Shown: positions 23,959-30,951 of the stretch, one piece after another
Numbering within the stretch: position 1 is the stretch's first letter
Layout of the letters: each line of letters begins with the position of its first letter
NCBI GenBank assembly: GCA_900318535.1
Contig: ONKU01000003.1
Location: 62,001-126,000 of the forward strand
Length of the DNA: 64,000 nucleotides
From: an uncultured Prevotellaceae bacterium
Lineage (GTDB): Bacteria; Bacteroidota; Bacteroidia; Bacteroidales; Muribaculaceae
Reading direction: 5' to 3'
Program-made: the position numbers and the translations under genes
Notes under the pieces: generated by a model
Seen by the model: only the letters and a program-made list of their open reading frames with translations
Told to the model about the DNA's origin: nothing
Databases searched by the model: none

Positions 23959-25212
23959 ATGAAGAAGATATTATTTTTAGTGGCATGTGTGATGGTGGCG
24001 GTGACGGCTAGTGCGGTCGTCAAGCCAGGTGTTGAGGTGCTGCGTGACGGCGGATTTGCCCAGTTGCAGGGCAAGCGCGTGGGGCTGGTGACCAACCCCA
24101 GCGGCATCGACAATAACCTCAAGAGCACCGTCGACATCCTTCACGAGGCGCCGGGTGTGCAGCTCGTTGCGTTGTTCGGTCCCGAGCACGGCGTGCGCGG
24201 CAATGCCCATGCTGGCGATGCCGTGGGCGACGCTGTTGACCCGCTGACGGGCATCAAGATGTATTCGCTCTTCGGCAAGACGCACGAGCCGACTGCCGAA
24301 ATGCTCAAGGACATCGACGTGCTGGTCTATGACATCCAGGATGTGGGATGCCGCAGCTACACGTTCTATGCCACGATGGGCGTGTGCATGCAGGCATGCG
24401 CTAAATATGGCACCGAGTTCATGGTTCTCGACCGTCCCAATCCGCTGGGCGGCAATAAAGTCGAGGGCAACCTCGTGGAACCGGGTTATTTCTCGTTTGT
24501 GAGCAAGTATGCCATCCCCTATATCTACGGCCTCACCCCTGGCGAGTTGGCCATCTTCCTCAACGAGGAGGGCATCATCGGCCAGGAGTCCAAGACCGGC
24601 CGCAAGTGCAAACTCACCGTTATCCCCATGGAAGGCTGGACGCGTGACATGAAGTTCCGCGACACAGGTATGCCTTGGGTAGCCCCTTCGCCCCAGATTC
24701 CCACGCCTGAGAGCGCTTTCTTCTATCCCATTTCGGGCATTCTGGGCGAGTTGTACATCTTCAATACCGGCATCGGCTACACTTTGCCGTTCCAGACGTT
24801 TGCAGCCTCATGGATCAACGCCGACTCGCTGGCGATGAACATGAATGCCTTGAACCTGCCCGGTATGCGCTTCCGTCCCATCAACTACAAGCCGTTCTTC
24901 GCCCTGAGCGTGGCGGTGGACAAGTCGCTGCAGGAGGTGCACGGTGTGCAGACTTATATTACCGACCCCGATGCCGCCAACTTTTGCCTGACGCAGTTCT
25001 ATTTCCTGCAGGTCATCCACGAGATGTATCCCAACGTGGAACTGTTTGAACAGAATGCCAAGCGCTACAACATGTTTGACAAGGTGTGCGGCACCAAGGA
25101 AATTCGCGAGCGTTTCATCAAGCGCTACCGTGTCGAGGACATGGCCGACTACTGGAACAAGGATGTTGAGGTCTTCAAGATCCGTTCTGCAAAATATTAC
25201 CTCTATCACTAA
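23959..25212 (+). CDS. NamZ-type exo-beta-N-acetylmuramidase (DUF1343)
   Basis: 417 residues after choosing the ATG at 23959, which gives a clean signal peptide (MKKILFLVACVMVAVTASA). The body is a DUF1343 domain: LVTNPSG, the highly conserved GPEHGVRG, DIQDVGCRSYTFYATM, VLDRPNPLGG and GLTPGELA are all visible. Members of this family release terminal MurNAc from the non-reducing end of peptide-free glycan chains. Export to the periplasm fits that use. The position between the AmpG-like permease and the MurT/MurK/MurQ genes makes MurNAc supply its obvious job. A variant start at 23953 adds two residues. Confidence 0.9.
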   Translation: MKKILFLVACVMVAVTASAVVKPGVEVLRDGGFAQLQGKRVGLVTNPSGIDNNLKSTVDILHEAPGVQLVALFGPEHGVRGNAHAGDAVGDAVDPLTGIKMYSLFGKTHEPTAEMLKDIDVLVYDIQDVGCRSYTFYATMGVCMQACAKYGTEFMVLDRPNPLGGNKVEGNLVEPGYFSFVSKYAIPYIYGLTPGELAIFLNEEGIIGQESKTGRKCKLTVIPMEGWTRDMKFRDTGMPWVAPSPQIPTPESAFFYPISGILGELYIFNTGIGYTLPFQTFAASWINADSLAMNMNALNLPGMRFRPINYKPFFALSVAVDKSLQEVHGVQTYITDPDAANFCLTQFYFLQVIHEMYPNVELFEQNAKRYNMFDKVCGTKEIRERFIKRYRVEDMADYWNKDVEVFKIRSAKYYLYH

Positions 25213-25228
25213 TTAAATCAGCTGGATT

Positions 25229-26389
25229 ATGGCTAAAGACAATAAACGACTGCTGTCGCTCGATATCCTGCGCGGTATCACCATCGCAGGCATGCTGCTG
25301 GTGAACAATCCCGGCTCATGGAGCTACCTGTACCGTCCGCTGGCACATGCCGATTGGATCGGACTGTCGCCCACCGACCTGGTGTTCCCGTTCTTCGTCT
25401 TCTGCATGGGTGTGTCGATGGCATTCTCCCTCAAGAAGTTCAATTACAAGATGTCCAAGCAGTTGCTGTGGAAGATTGTGCGTCGCACCGTCGTCCTGTT
25501 CCTCATCGGCTGGATTGTGCAGTGGTTCGGACATCTGGTGCGCGGCCTGTGCCGTGGTGATGCTTTTGCCGATGCCGTCAACAACCTGGACACCTTGCGC
25601 TATCTGGGCGTGTTCCAGCGTTTGGCGCTGGTCTATTTCTTCGGGTCAATGTGCGCTGTGTTGTTCAAGCGCAAGTTCATCCCTTGGCTTGTGGGCATCA
25701 TTTTGGTGGCCTATGCGCTGATATTGGGCTTTGGAAACGGCTATGAGTTCTCGCTCGACAACATCATTGCCCAGATCGACAACAGCATCCTGGGCACCGA
25801 CCACATGTACCACGAGAGCGCCTATGGCGAGCAGATTTCCTTTGATCCCGAGGGCATCCTGAGCACTTTGCCGTGCATTGCCCACGTGCTCATCGGCTAT
25901 CTGGTGGGCCGCATGATATTGAGTGTTTACAACAACACCGAGCGCGTGACCACAATGCTGCTGTGGGGCACCGTCATGCTGCTGGCCGGCTGGCTGTTGC
26001 AGTATGGCATCCCCTGTGGCAAGAAGATGTGGTCTTCGACGTTTGTGCTCATCACGTGCGGCATGGCTATGTGCATCCAGGCGATGCTCATCTACTTTGT
26101 CGATATCAAGGGCAAGAAGGGCCGCTGGACGCGCTTCTTTGAATCGTTCGGTGTCAACCCGCTGGCACTCTATGTGCTGGGCACGGTACTGGCCATCCTG
26201 TTTGGCGCCATCCCCATCGGCCATGATGCCGATGGTGGCAACATCTCCATCCACAGCACCGTTTACCGCTTCTTCAAGTCGTTCTGCAACGAGTACACGG
26301 CATCGGCCCTTTATGCCATCGCCTTCGTGTTGCTCAACTGGGTAATCGGCCACATCCTTTACAAGAAAAAAATCTATATCAAGATATAG
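25229..26389 (+). CDS. DUF5009/HGSNAT-like membrane protein, MurT-like
   Basis: 386-residue polytopic membrane protein, about 10 helices. The start RLLSLDILRGITIAGMLLVNNPGSW and the DLVFPFFVFCMGVSMAFSL segment are diagnostic of the DUF5009 / heparan-alpha-glucosaminide acetyltransferase-like family (NagX relatives). In Tannerella forsythia a protein of this kind (MurT) lies next to MurK and MurQ and is needed for MurNAc uptake; the same gene order is seen here. It may be a MurNAc permease or may modify the sugar at the membrane. It begins 16 bases after the NamZ gene. Confidence 0.83.
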   Translation: MAKDNKRLLSLDILRGITIAGMLLVNNPGSWSYLYRPLAHADWIGLSPTDLVFPFFVFCMGVSMAFSLKKFNYKMSKQLLWKIVRRTVVLFLIGWIVQWFGHLVRGLCRGDAFADAVNNLDTLRYLGVFQRLALVYFFGSMCAVLFKRKFIPWLVGIILVAYALILGFGNGYEFSLDNIIAQIDNSILGTDHMYHESAYGEQISFDPEGILSTLPCIAHVLIGYLVGRMILSVYNNTERVTTMLLWGTVMLLAGWLLQYGIPCGKKMWSSTFVLITCGMAMCIQAMLIYFVDIKGKKGRWTRFFESFGVNPLALYVLGTVLAILFGAIPIGHDADGGNISIHSTVYRFFKSFCNEYTASALYAIAFVLLNWVIGHILYKKKIYIKI

Positions 26390-26393
26390 CCCT

Positions 26394-26426
26394 TCTAGAT
26401 GATCTAGAGCATCTAGAACTTCTAGA
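26394..26426 (+). repeat. Four TCTAGA units at exact 9-base period
   Basis: TCTAGA occurs at 26394, 26403, 26412 and 26421, each followed by three variable bases (TGA, GCA, ACT, AAT). It lies in the 70-base gap between the MurT-like and MurK-like genes, followed by an AACTTAAAA-type tract. Confidence 0.7.
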
Positions 26427-26459
26427 AATCAAACTAACAACTAAAAAACTTAAAATAAA

Positions 26460-27311
26460 ATGATGATTCTTATTGCTGACTGCGGCTCCACCAAGATCAA
26501 CTGGACGCTGCTTAACGGAAAAGAAAAGGTAGCGCAGATTTTCACTACCGGAATGAATGCTCTCTTGCTCACCGAGGAGGAAATGAAGGAACAGATCAAG
26601 CGCGAACTGATGCCCCACCTGACCAACTACAAGGTGGACGAGATCCATTATTATGGCGCTGGCATCATCTCGGACGAAATCAAGCAGCAGGTAATCAACG
26701 CCTTGCGTGCCAACTTTGCCACGGCCGGCAAGATTGAAGTCGCCAGTGACCTGCTGGCAGCAGCGCGTGCCGTTTGTGGCCGTGAGCCGGGCATCGCCTG
26801 TATCCTGGGCACGGGCAGCAACTCGTGCTACTACGATGGCGAGAAGGTGGTGATGAACGTGTCGCCCTTGGGCTATATCCTGGGCGATGAGGGCAGTGGC
26901 GCCGTGCTGGGCAAGCTGCTCGTGGGCGATGTGCTCAAGAAACAGCTGCCGCAGCACCTGTGCGACAAGTTCATGAAGGAATACAACCTGGACTACACGA
27001 CGATCATCACGTCGGTTTACCGCAAACCCGCCGCCAACCGTTTCCTGGCCCAGTTTGCCCCCTTCCTGGAGCACAATATCGACGAGCCATCGATCCACAA
27101 CATTGTGTTGCGCTCGTTCACCGACTTCTTCACCCGCAATGTAGCCAGTTATCCCAACTACAAGGAACTGCCTTGCAATTTTGTGGGATCTATCGCCCTG
27201 TGTGAGAAGCAAGTGCTGCAAGAGGCCGCTCAGGCATTGGGCATCACCATCGGCACGATCATCAAGGACCCGATGGAGGGTCTGGTGAAGTACCACTCGG
27301 CCGAAGCATGA
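26460..27311 (+). CDS. MurK-like N-acetylmuramate/N-acetylglucosamine kinase (BadF family)
   Basis: 283-residue cytoplasmic kinase of the BadF/BadG family. Phosphate-1 loop LIADCGSTKINW (conserved Asp near residue 6), central ACILGTGSNSCYYDG, and ILGDEGSGAVLG adenosine motif are intact. Its gene lies between the MurT-like gene and murQ, the order known for MurNAc kinase MurK in Tannerella, so phosphorylation of MurNAc (and perhaps GlcNAc) at C6 is the likely reaction. A second, degenerate paralogue exists at 8038-8904. The ATG at 26460 is immediately followed by another ATG at 26463; either may be used. Confidence 0.88.
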   Translation: MMILIADCGSTKINWTLLNGKEKVAQIFTTGMNALLLTEEEMKEQIKRELMPHLTNYKVDEIHYYGAGIISDEIKQQVINALRANFATAGKIEVASDLLAAARAVCGREPGIACILGTGSNSCYYDGEKVVMNVSPLGYILGDEGSGAVLGKLLVGDVLKKQLPQHLCDKFMKEYNLDYTTIITSVYRKPAANRFLAQFAPFLEHNIDEPSIHNIVLRSFTDFFTRNVASYPNYKELPCNFVGSIALCEKQVLQEAAQALGITIGTIIKDPMEGLVKYHSAEA

Positions 27312-27360
27312 CCTTCGGCAGATGATCATTGAAATAGTAGAATGAAAATTTGATAAGATT

Positions 27361-28176
27361 ATGGCTTTTGAGAAAATCAGCGAACAACCGTCGCTATATG
27401 ATAACCTGGAGAAGAAGTCGGTGCATGAACTGCTCACCGAAATCAACCAGGAGGACCATAAGGTGGCCGATGCGGTGCAGAAGACCATACCGCAGATCGA
27501 GCGCCTGGTGACGGGCATCGTCGAGCGCATGAAGAAAGGCGGCCGCATCTTCTACATGGGTGCGGGCACTAGTGGCCGACTGGGCGTGCTCGACGCGAGT
27601 GAGATACCGCCCACCTTCGGCATGTCTCCGGGTTGGATCATCGGCATCATTGCGGGCGGCGACACCGCGTTGCGCAACGCCGTCGAGAATGCCGAGGACG
27701 ACACCGCCCAGGGCTGGAAAGACCTGCAGGAATACAAGGTGACGCCGCTCGACACGGTCATCGGCATCGCGGCGTCAGGCACGACGCCCTATGTCATCGG
27801 TGTCCTGCGTGATGCACGCGCCTACGGTTGCCTCACCGCAGCCATCACCAGCAATCCGGGCGCTCCCGTGAGCGAGGCAGCCGAGATTGCCATCGAGATG
27901 GTCGTGGGACCCGAGTATGTCACCGGCAGCTCCCGCATGAAGAGCGGAACGGGACAGAAGATGATCTGCAACATGATTTCGACCAGCGTGATGATACAGA
28001 TGGGCCGCGTCAAGGGCAACAAGATGGTGAACATGCAGCTCACCAACCAGAAACTTGTCGACCGCGGCACCCGCTGGCTGGTAGAGGAGCTGAAACTCCC
28101 CTACGAGGAGGCCAAGCGCTTGCTGTTGCTTCACGGATCGGTGAAAAAGGCCATCGACGCCTATAAAGGCAATTAA
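27361..28176 (+). CDS. murQ: N-acetylmuramic acid 6-phosphate etherase MurQ
   Basis: 271 residues, cytoplasmic. SIS-domain protein with the family hallmark GAGTSGRLGVLDASEIPPTFG near residue 62, a GDTALRNAVENAEDD segment, GIAASGTTPYV, and VTGSSRMKSGTGQKM. It cleaves the lactyl ether of MurNAc-6-phosphate to give GlcNAc-6-phosphate and D-lactate, joining murein salvage to amino-sugar metabolism. Slightly shorter than the roughly 300-residue enterobacterial protein. It follows the kinase by 49 bases and precedes the esterase by 15, so co-transcription is likely. Confidence 0.95.
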   Translation: MAFEKISEQPSLYDNLEKKSVHELLTEINQEDHKVADAVQKTIPQIERLVTGIVERMKKGGRIFYMGAGTSGRLGVLDASEIPPTFGMSPGWIIGIIAGGDTALRNAVENAEDDTAQGWKDLQEYKVTPLDTVIGIAASGTTPYVIGVLRDARAYGCLTAAITSNPGAPVSEAAEIAIEMVVGPEYVTGSSRMKSGTGQKMICNMISTSVMIQMGRVKGNKMVNMQLTNQKLVDRGTRWLVEELKLPYEEAKRLLLLHGSVKKAIDAYKGN

Positions 28177-28191
28177 ATAGTTTTCTTGAAA

Positions 28192-28845
28192 ATGAGAAGG
28201 TTATTGTTGATAGCCGTGGGGTTGCTAATGGGCCTCACGGCAATGGCTCAGGCCAATCAGGACCCGTATTATGCGCGGCGGGCGACGCTCTTCGACGAGT
28301 TGCCCATCGGCAAGAAGGATATCGTCATGCTGGGCAACAGCCTGACCGACGGCTGTGAGTTCAACGAGCTGCTGAACAACAGGCACATCAAGAACCGCGG
28401 CATCGTGGGCGACATCGTCCAGGGCCTGATTGACCGCATCGGTCCCATCATCGAGGGACAGCCCAAGAAACTGTTCATCATGAGTGGCGTGAACGACATC
28501 TCGCACGACGTGAGTGCCGACAGCATCGCCCGTGTGACCGAGAAGCTCATCATGATGGTAAAAAAAGGCTCGCCAAGGACCAAAATCTACCTGCAGAGCC
28601 TGTTGCCGTTCAACAACGACGTGCGAGAGTGGAAACTGCTTAAGGGCCGTGAACATGTCGTTGTCGAGGCCAACGTGCTGCTGGAGCAGGTGGCTCACCG
28701 ACAGGGCGTGACCTGGATTAACCTGTATCCGCTGTTTGTTGATGAACAAGGCCGCCTGCGAGCCGAATTGACTAACGACGGCCTCCACCTGATGGGGCAG
28801 GGCTACCTTATCTGGCGTGATGCCATCAAGCCCTATATCAAGTAG
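28192..28845 (+). CDS. Secreted SGNH/GDSL-family esterase
   Basis: 217 residues with signal peptide (1-18, ending AMAQ). SGNH hydrolase blocks are present: GNSLTDG with the catalytic Ser (block I), the Gly of RGIVGD (block II), SGVNDI (block III Asn), and DGLHLMGQGY with catalytic Asp/His (block V). Such enzymes remove acyl groups from glycans or lipids. As last gene of the murein operon it may de-O-acetylate MurNAc or other sugars so that downstream enzymes can act, but that substrate is inferred. ATG at 28192 follows murQ by 15 bases. A strong terminator lies 71 bases after the stop. Confidence 0.85.
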   Translation: MRRLLLIAVGLLMGLTAMAQANQDPYYARRATLFDELPIGKKDIVMLGNSLTDGCEFNELLNNRHIKNRGIVGDIVQGLIDRIGPIIEGQPKKLFIMSGVNDISHDVSADSIARVTEKLIMMVKKGSPRTKIYLQSLLPFNNDVREWKLLKGREHVVVEANVLLEQVAHRQGVTWINLYPLFVDEQGRLRAELTNDGLHLMGQGYLIWRDAIKPYIK

Positions 28846-28916
28846 TCAGAAAAAGATTGCAAAGGTTGTCGAGAGTACGACGTGAGTAAAGCGTTGATGC
28901 TCAATTTGTTCGCCAT

Positions 28917-28950
28917 AAAGAGACGCAAGATTTTGCGTCTCTTTGTTTGC
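28917..28950 (+). terminator. Terminator of the rightward murein-salvage operon
   Basis: Perfect 12-bp repeat AAAGAGACGCAA / TTGCGTCTCTTT with a 4-base loop, then GTTTGC. It ends the run of ten co-directional genes that began at 15471. Confidence 0.88.
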
Positions 28951-28984
28951 AGTTGATAATGTCTCATTAGTGTCCGGGGAAACA

Positions 28985-29110
28985 TTGAAGATGTTAGCGG
29001 TTCGAAGAACCGATTTCAAAGGGAAAGACCATGCAAGGACCTCGAAGAGGTTCGCAGCTTGGTCCATGAGCAGAACATTGCAAGTGCCTCGAAGAGGAAC
29101 TTTGTGATTG
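28985..29110. repeat. Cluster of GAA-loop hairpins, candidate interspersed repeat
   Basis: CGGTTC-GAA-GAACCG (28998-29012), ACCTC-GAA-GAGGT (29039-29051) and CCTC-GAA-GAGG (29087-29097). The last two lie in near-duplicate segments of the form CATnGCAAGnnCCTCGAAGAGG. The structure is palindromic and non-coding in appearance. Confidence 0.5.
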
Positions 29111-29162
29111 CCTGTTTTTTTATGGGTGTAGAATTTCGTCGAACTTACATCAGTTAGAAAGA

Positions 29163-29202
29163 ATTGAGGGTGTACCCGGGATTTCCCTGGATACACCCTC
29201 AA
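29163..29202 (-). terminator. Terminator after the cleaved-adhesin gene
   Basis: Perfect 11-bp repeat TTGAGGGTGTA / TACACCCTCAA with a 17-base loop; on the minus strand it is followed by TTCTTTCT. Confidence 0.75.
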
Positions 29203-29243
29203 CTGTCAGGTGTTTTCTTCTCCCTCAAGGGGGAAAGTCGTTT

Positions 29244-30821
29244 TTACTTCACGAGGATCTTCTTGCCGTTGTGGATGTAGATGCCAGCGGGCAAGTTAGC
29301 GGGATCCATCTTCTGGCCCATGATGTTGTAGTAAGCGCCATCAGCCTTCTCAACATAGTTGAGCTCCTCGATAGAGGTCTTCTTGGTGGTGGTGAAGATG
29401 ACGGGCTCGGTCCAGTCGCTCTCGCCGTACTCGCTAACAGCCTGAATCTGTACCTCGTAGGTGGTCTCGGGATCCAGACCCTCGATCACGTAGTTCACGT
29501 CCTCGATGCCCTCAACATAGATCCACTCAGCCTCCTCAACGGGCTCGGGAATCTCGCCGATCAGCACGTCGTCGATGTTCAGACGGAACATGTCAGAAAT
29601 GTTGTAGTGACGGAATGCGATGTAACCTTCCATGCCCTCATACTCGCTCAAGTCGATGGTGTACTGCTGGATGGGGCTGGTAGCAACGATGTCCTCTGTC
29701 AGCGGAGTCCAGTTCTCACCATCGGTGCTTACATATACTGCAAATACCTCGGCTGCATAGCTGGGATCCTGACCTGCTGCGTAGAACGACAAGTTGCCAG
29801 TGAGGGTTACCTTGGGAGTAATCAGCCAGTTGTCGGGATAGAGAGGTACACCCTGGTAGCTGGCCGAAGTAGCGCACTTGGTGCCATTGAGACGGATGCC
29901 GTCACCGGGATCATCATATCCGGCAGCAATGGGATCCCAAACGAACCAATCGTTGTAATCACCATCGGCATCGATCGTGGTCCAACCCTCGGGCAGAGCG
30001 TTGTTCTGGCAAGCCTCAAAGTCCTCGAAGAAGCCAGTTGCCTCGGGCTGCTCGGTGTAAACACGGTAGCGCAGGGTCCATTCGCTGTCATCCTCGTCGG
30101 TCCACATCACTGAAGCATCGTTTGATCCGGGCTCAACCACAACATCCTCGGGGGTGGTGGGCATGGGAACATCGGTACCAATGCTGATGTAGTCAACCAT
30201 CAAGCGGAACATGTCGGTGCAGTCGTAGTGACGGATTGCGAAGCAACCTACAGCACCTTCATACTGGCTCAGGTCATAGGTGTACTCTTGCCATGCAGTG
30301 GGAGGAGTAAGCATCTCTGAAATGGGCACGAAGCATTGCTCGATATTGTCAAAGTCAACTTCGCCAACGCAAACATAAACCTGCATGTTGTCGGCATAGT
30401 ATGACAAATAGTTCTGGGCAAAAATCGACAAAGTGCCTTCGAGATTTACTTCAGGCGAAATCAGCCAGTTGTCGGGAGTCAGAGCCTGACCGCCATAATA
30501 GCTGCGCGAAGTCAAGCTGTAGTCACCGTCAGGGTAGCTGTAGTAATCCTCAACTTCCCAGCCATAGCCATCGCCATCGGCATCATAGCTTAACCAGCCC
30601 TCATACGAAGCATCGCTCTCGAAGTCCCATAAGATCTTGCCGGCTCTGGTCTTCTCGGTAAAGACGCGAGGAGTTGAAGCGTCCCAAGCCTTGAGCGGAA
30701 TAATCGAAGTTGTCTTCTCACGGTCAGCTACCGACCTCATGTCCTCTGACTTGTTAGCAACATTCTGGGCCAATACCGGCAGTGCCAGTGCAGCCATCAA
30801 AAGTAAAACTAATTTCTTCAT
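29244..30821 (-). CDS. Secreted protein with two cleaved-adhesin (choice-of-anchor J) domains and sorting tail
   Basis: 525 residues, signal peptide 1-18. Two homologous jelly-roll domains of the gingipain-type cleaved-adhesin family lie at about 65-215 and 265-415; each has a DFESD/DFEAC start, a PDNWLISP or PDNWLITP strand and a FRLMVDYISIG or FRLNIDDVLIG end. A fibronectin-like domain (about 425-490) follows, and the last 30 residues (YYNIMGQKM...LPAGIYIHNGKKILVK) form a type IX secretion-style sorting tail. A surface or secreted adhesin is likely; no protease domain is present. It has its own -7 box and terminator. Confidence 0.87.
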   Translation of the reverse strand: MKKLVLLLMAALALPVLAQNVANKSEDMRSVADREKTTSIIPLKAWDASTPRVFTEKTRAGKILWDFESDASYEGWLSYDADGDGYGWEVEDYYSYPDGDYSLTSRSYYGGQALTPDNWLISPEVNLEGTLSIFAQNYLSYYADNMQVYVCVGEVDFDNIEQCFVPISEMLTPPTAWQEYTYDLSQYEGAVGCFAIRHYDCTDMFRLMVDYISIGTDVPMPTTPEDVVVEPGSNDASVMWTDEDDSEWTLRYRVYTEQPEATGFFEDFEACQNNALPEGWTTIDADGDYNDWFVWDPIAAGYDDPGDGIRLNGTKCATSASYQGVPLYPDNWLITPKVTLTGNLSFYAAGQDPSYAAEVFAVYVSTDGENWTPLTEDIVATSPIQQYTIDLSEYEGMEGYIAFRHYNISDMFRLNIDDVLIGEIPEPVEEAEWIYVEGIEDVNYVIEGLDPETTYEVQIQAVSEYGESDWTEPVIFTTTKKTSIEELNYVEKADGAYYNIMGQKMDPANLPAGIYIHNGKKILVK

Positions 30822-30866
30822 AAGCGTGAAATTTAAAAGTTAAACAAATAAGAAATGATTTCGCCG

Positions 30867-30874
30867 CAAATTTA
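30867..30874 (-). promoter_or_regulatory. -7 promoter box for the cleaved-adhesin gene
   Basis: TAAATTTG on the minus strand, 45 bases upstream of the ATG at 30821. Confidence 0.5.
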
Positions 30875-30951
30875 TGATAATTCCTTGGAATATGCAAATG
30901 ATTTCCAAGTAAAATTACAAGAAAAAAAGAAAAACTATTTATTTGGGGGTA

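Larger units (their letters stand above)
28846..29243. other. 398-base gap with terminators and small hairpins
   Basis: No gene is supported here. It contains the rightward operon terminator (28917-28944), three short hairpins with GAA loops (28998-29012, 29038-29052, 29087-29097), and the leftward terminator at 29164-29202. A 118-codon open frame on the minus strand (29202 down to 28846) runs through these hairpins. It has no signal or domain, and it reads like translated repeat sequence rather than a gene. Confidence 0.6.

Noticed and set aside
28985..29110. Possible CRISPR array
   Set aside because: Only two near-repeats with unequal spacing and internal palindromes; no cas genes in the window.
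28846..29202. 118-codon minus-strand open frame
   Set aside because: Runs through both terminators and the GAA-loop hairpins; no start context, no signal or domain. Treated as repeat sequence.
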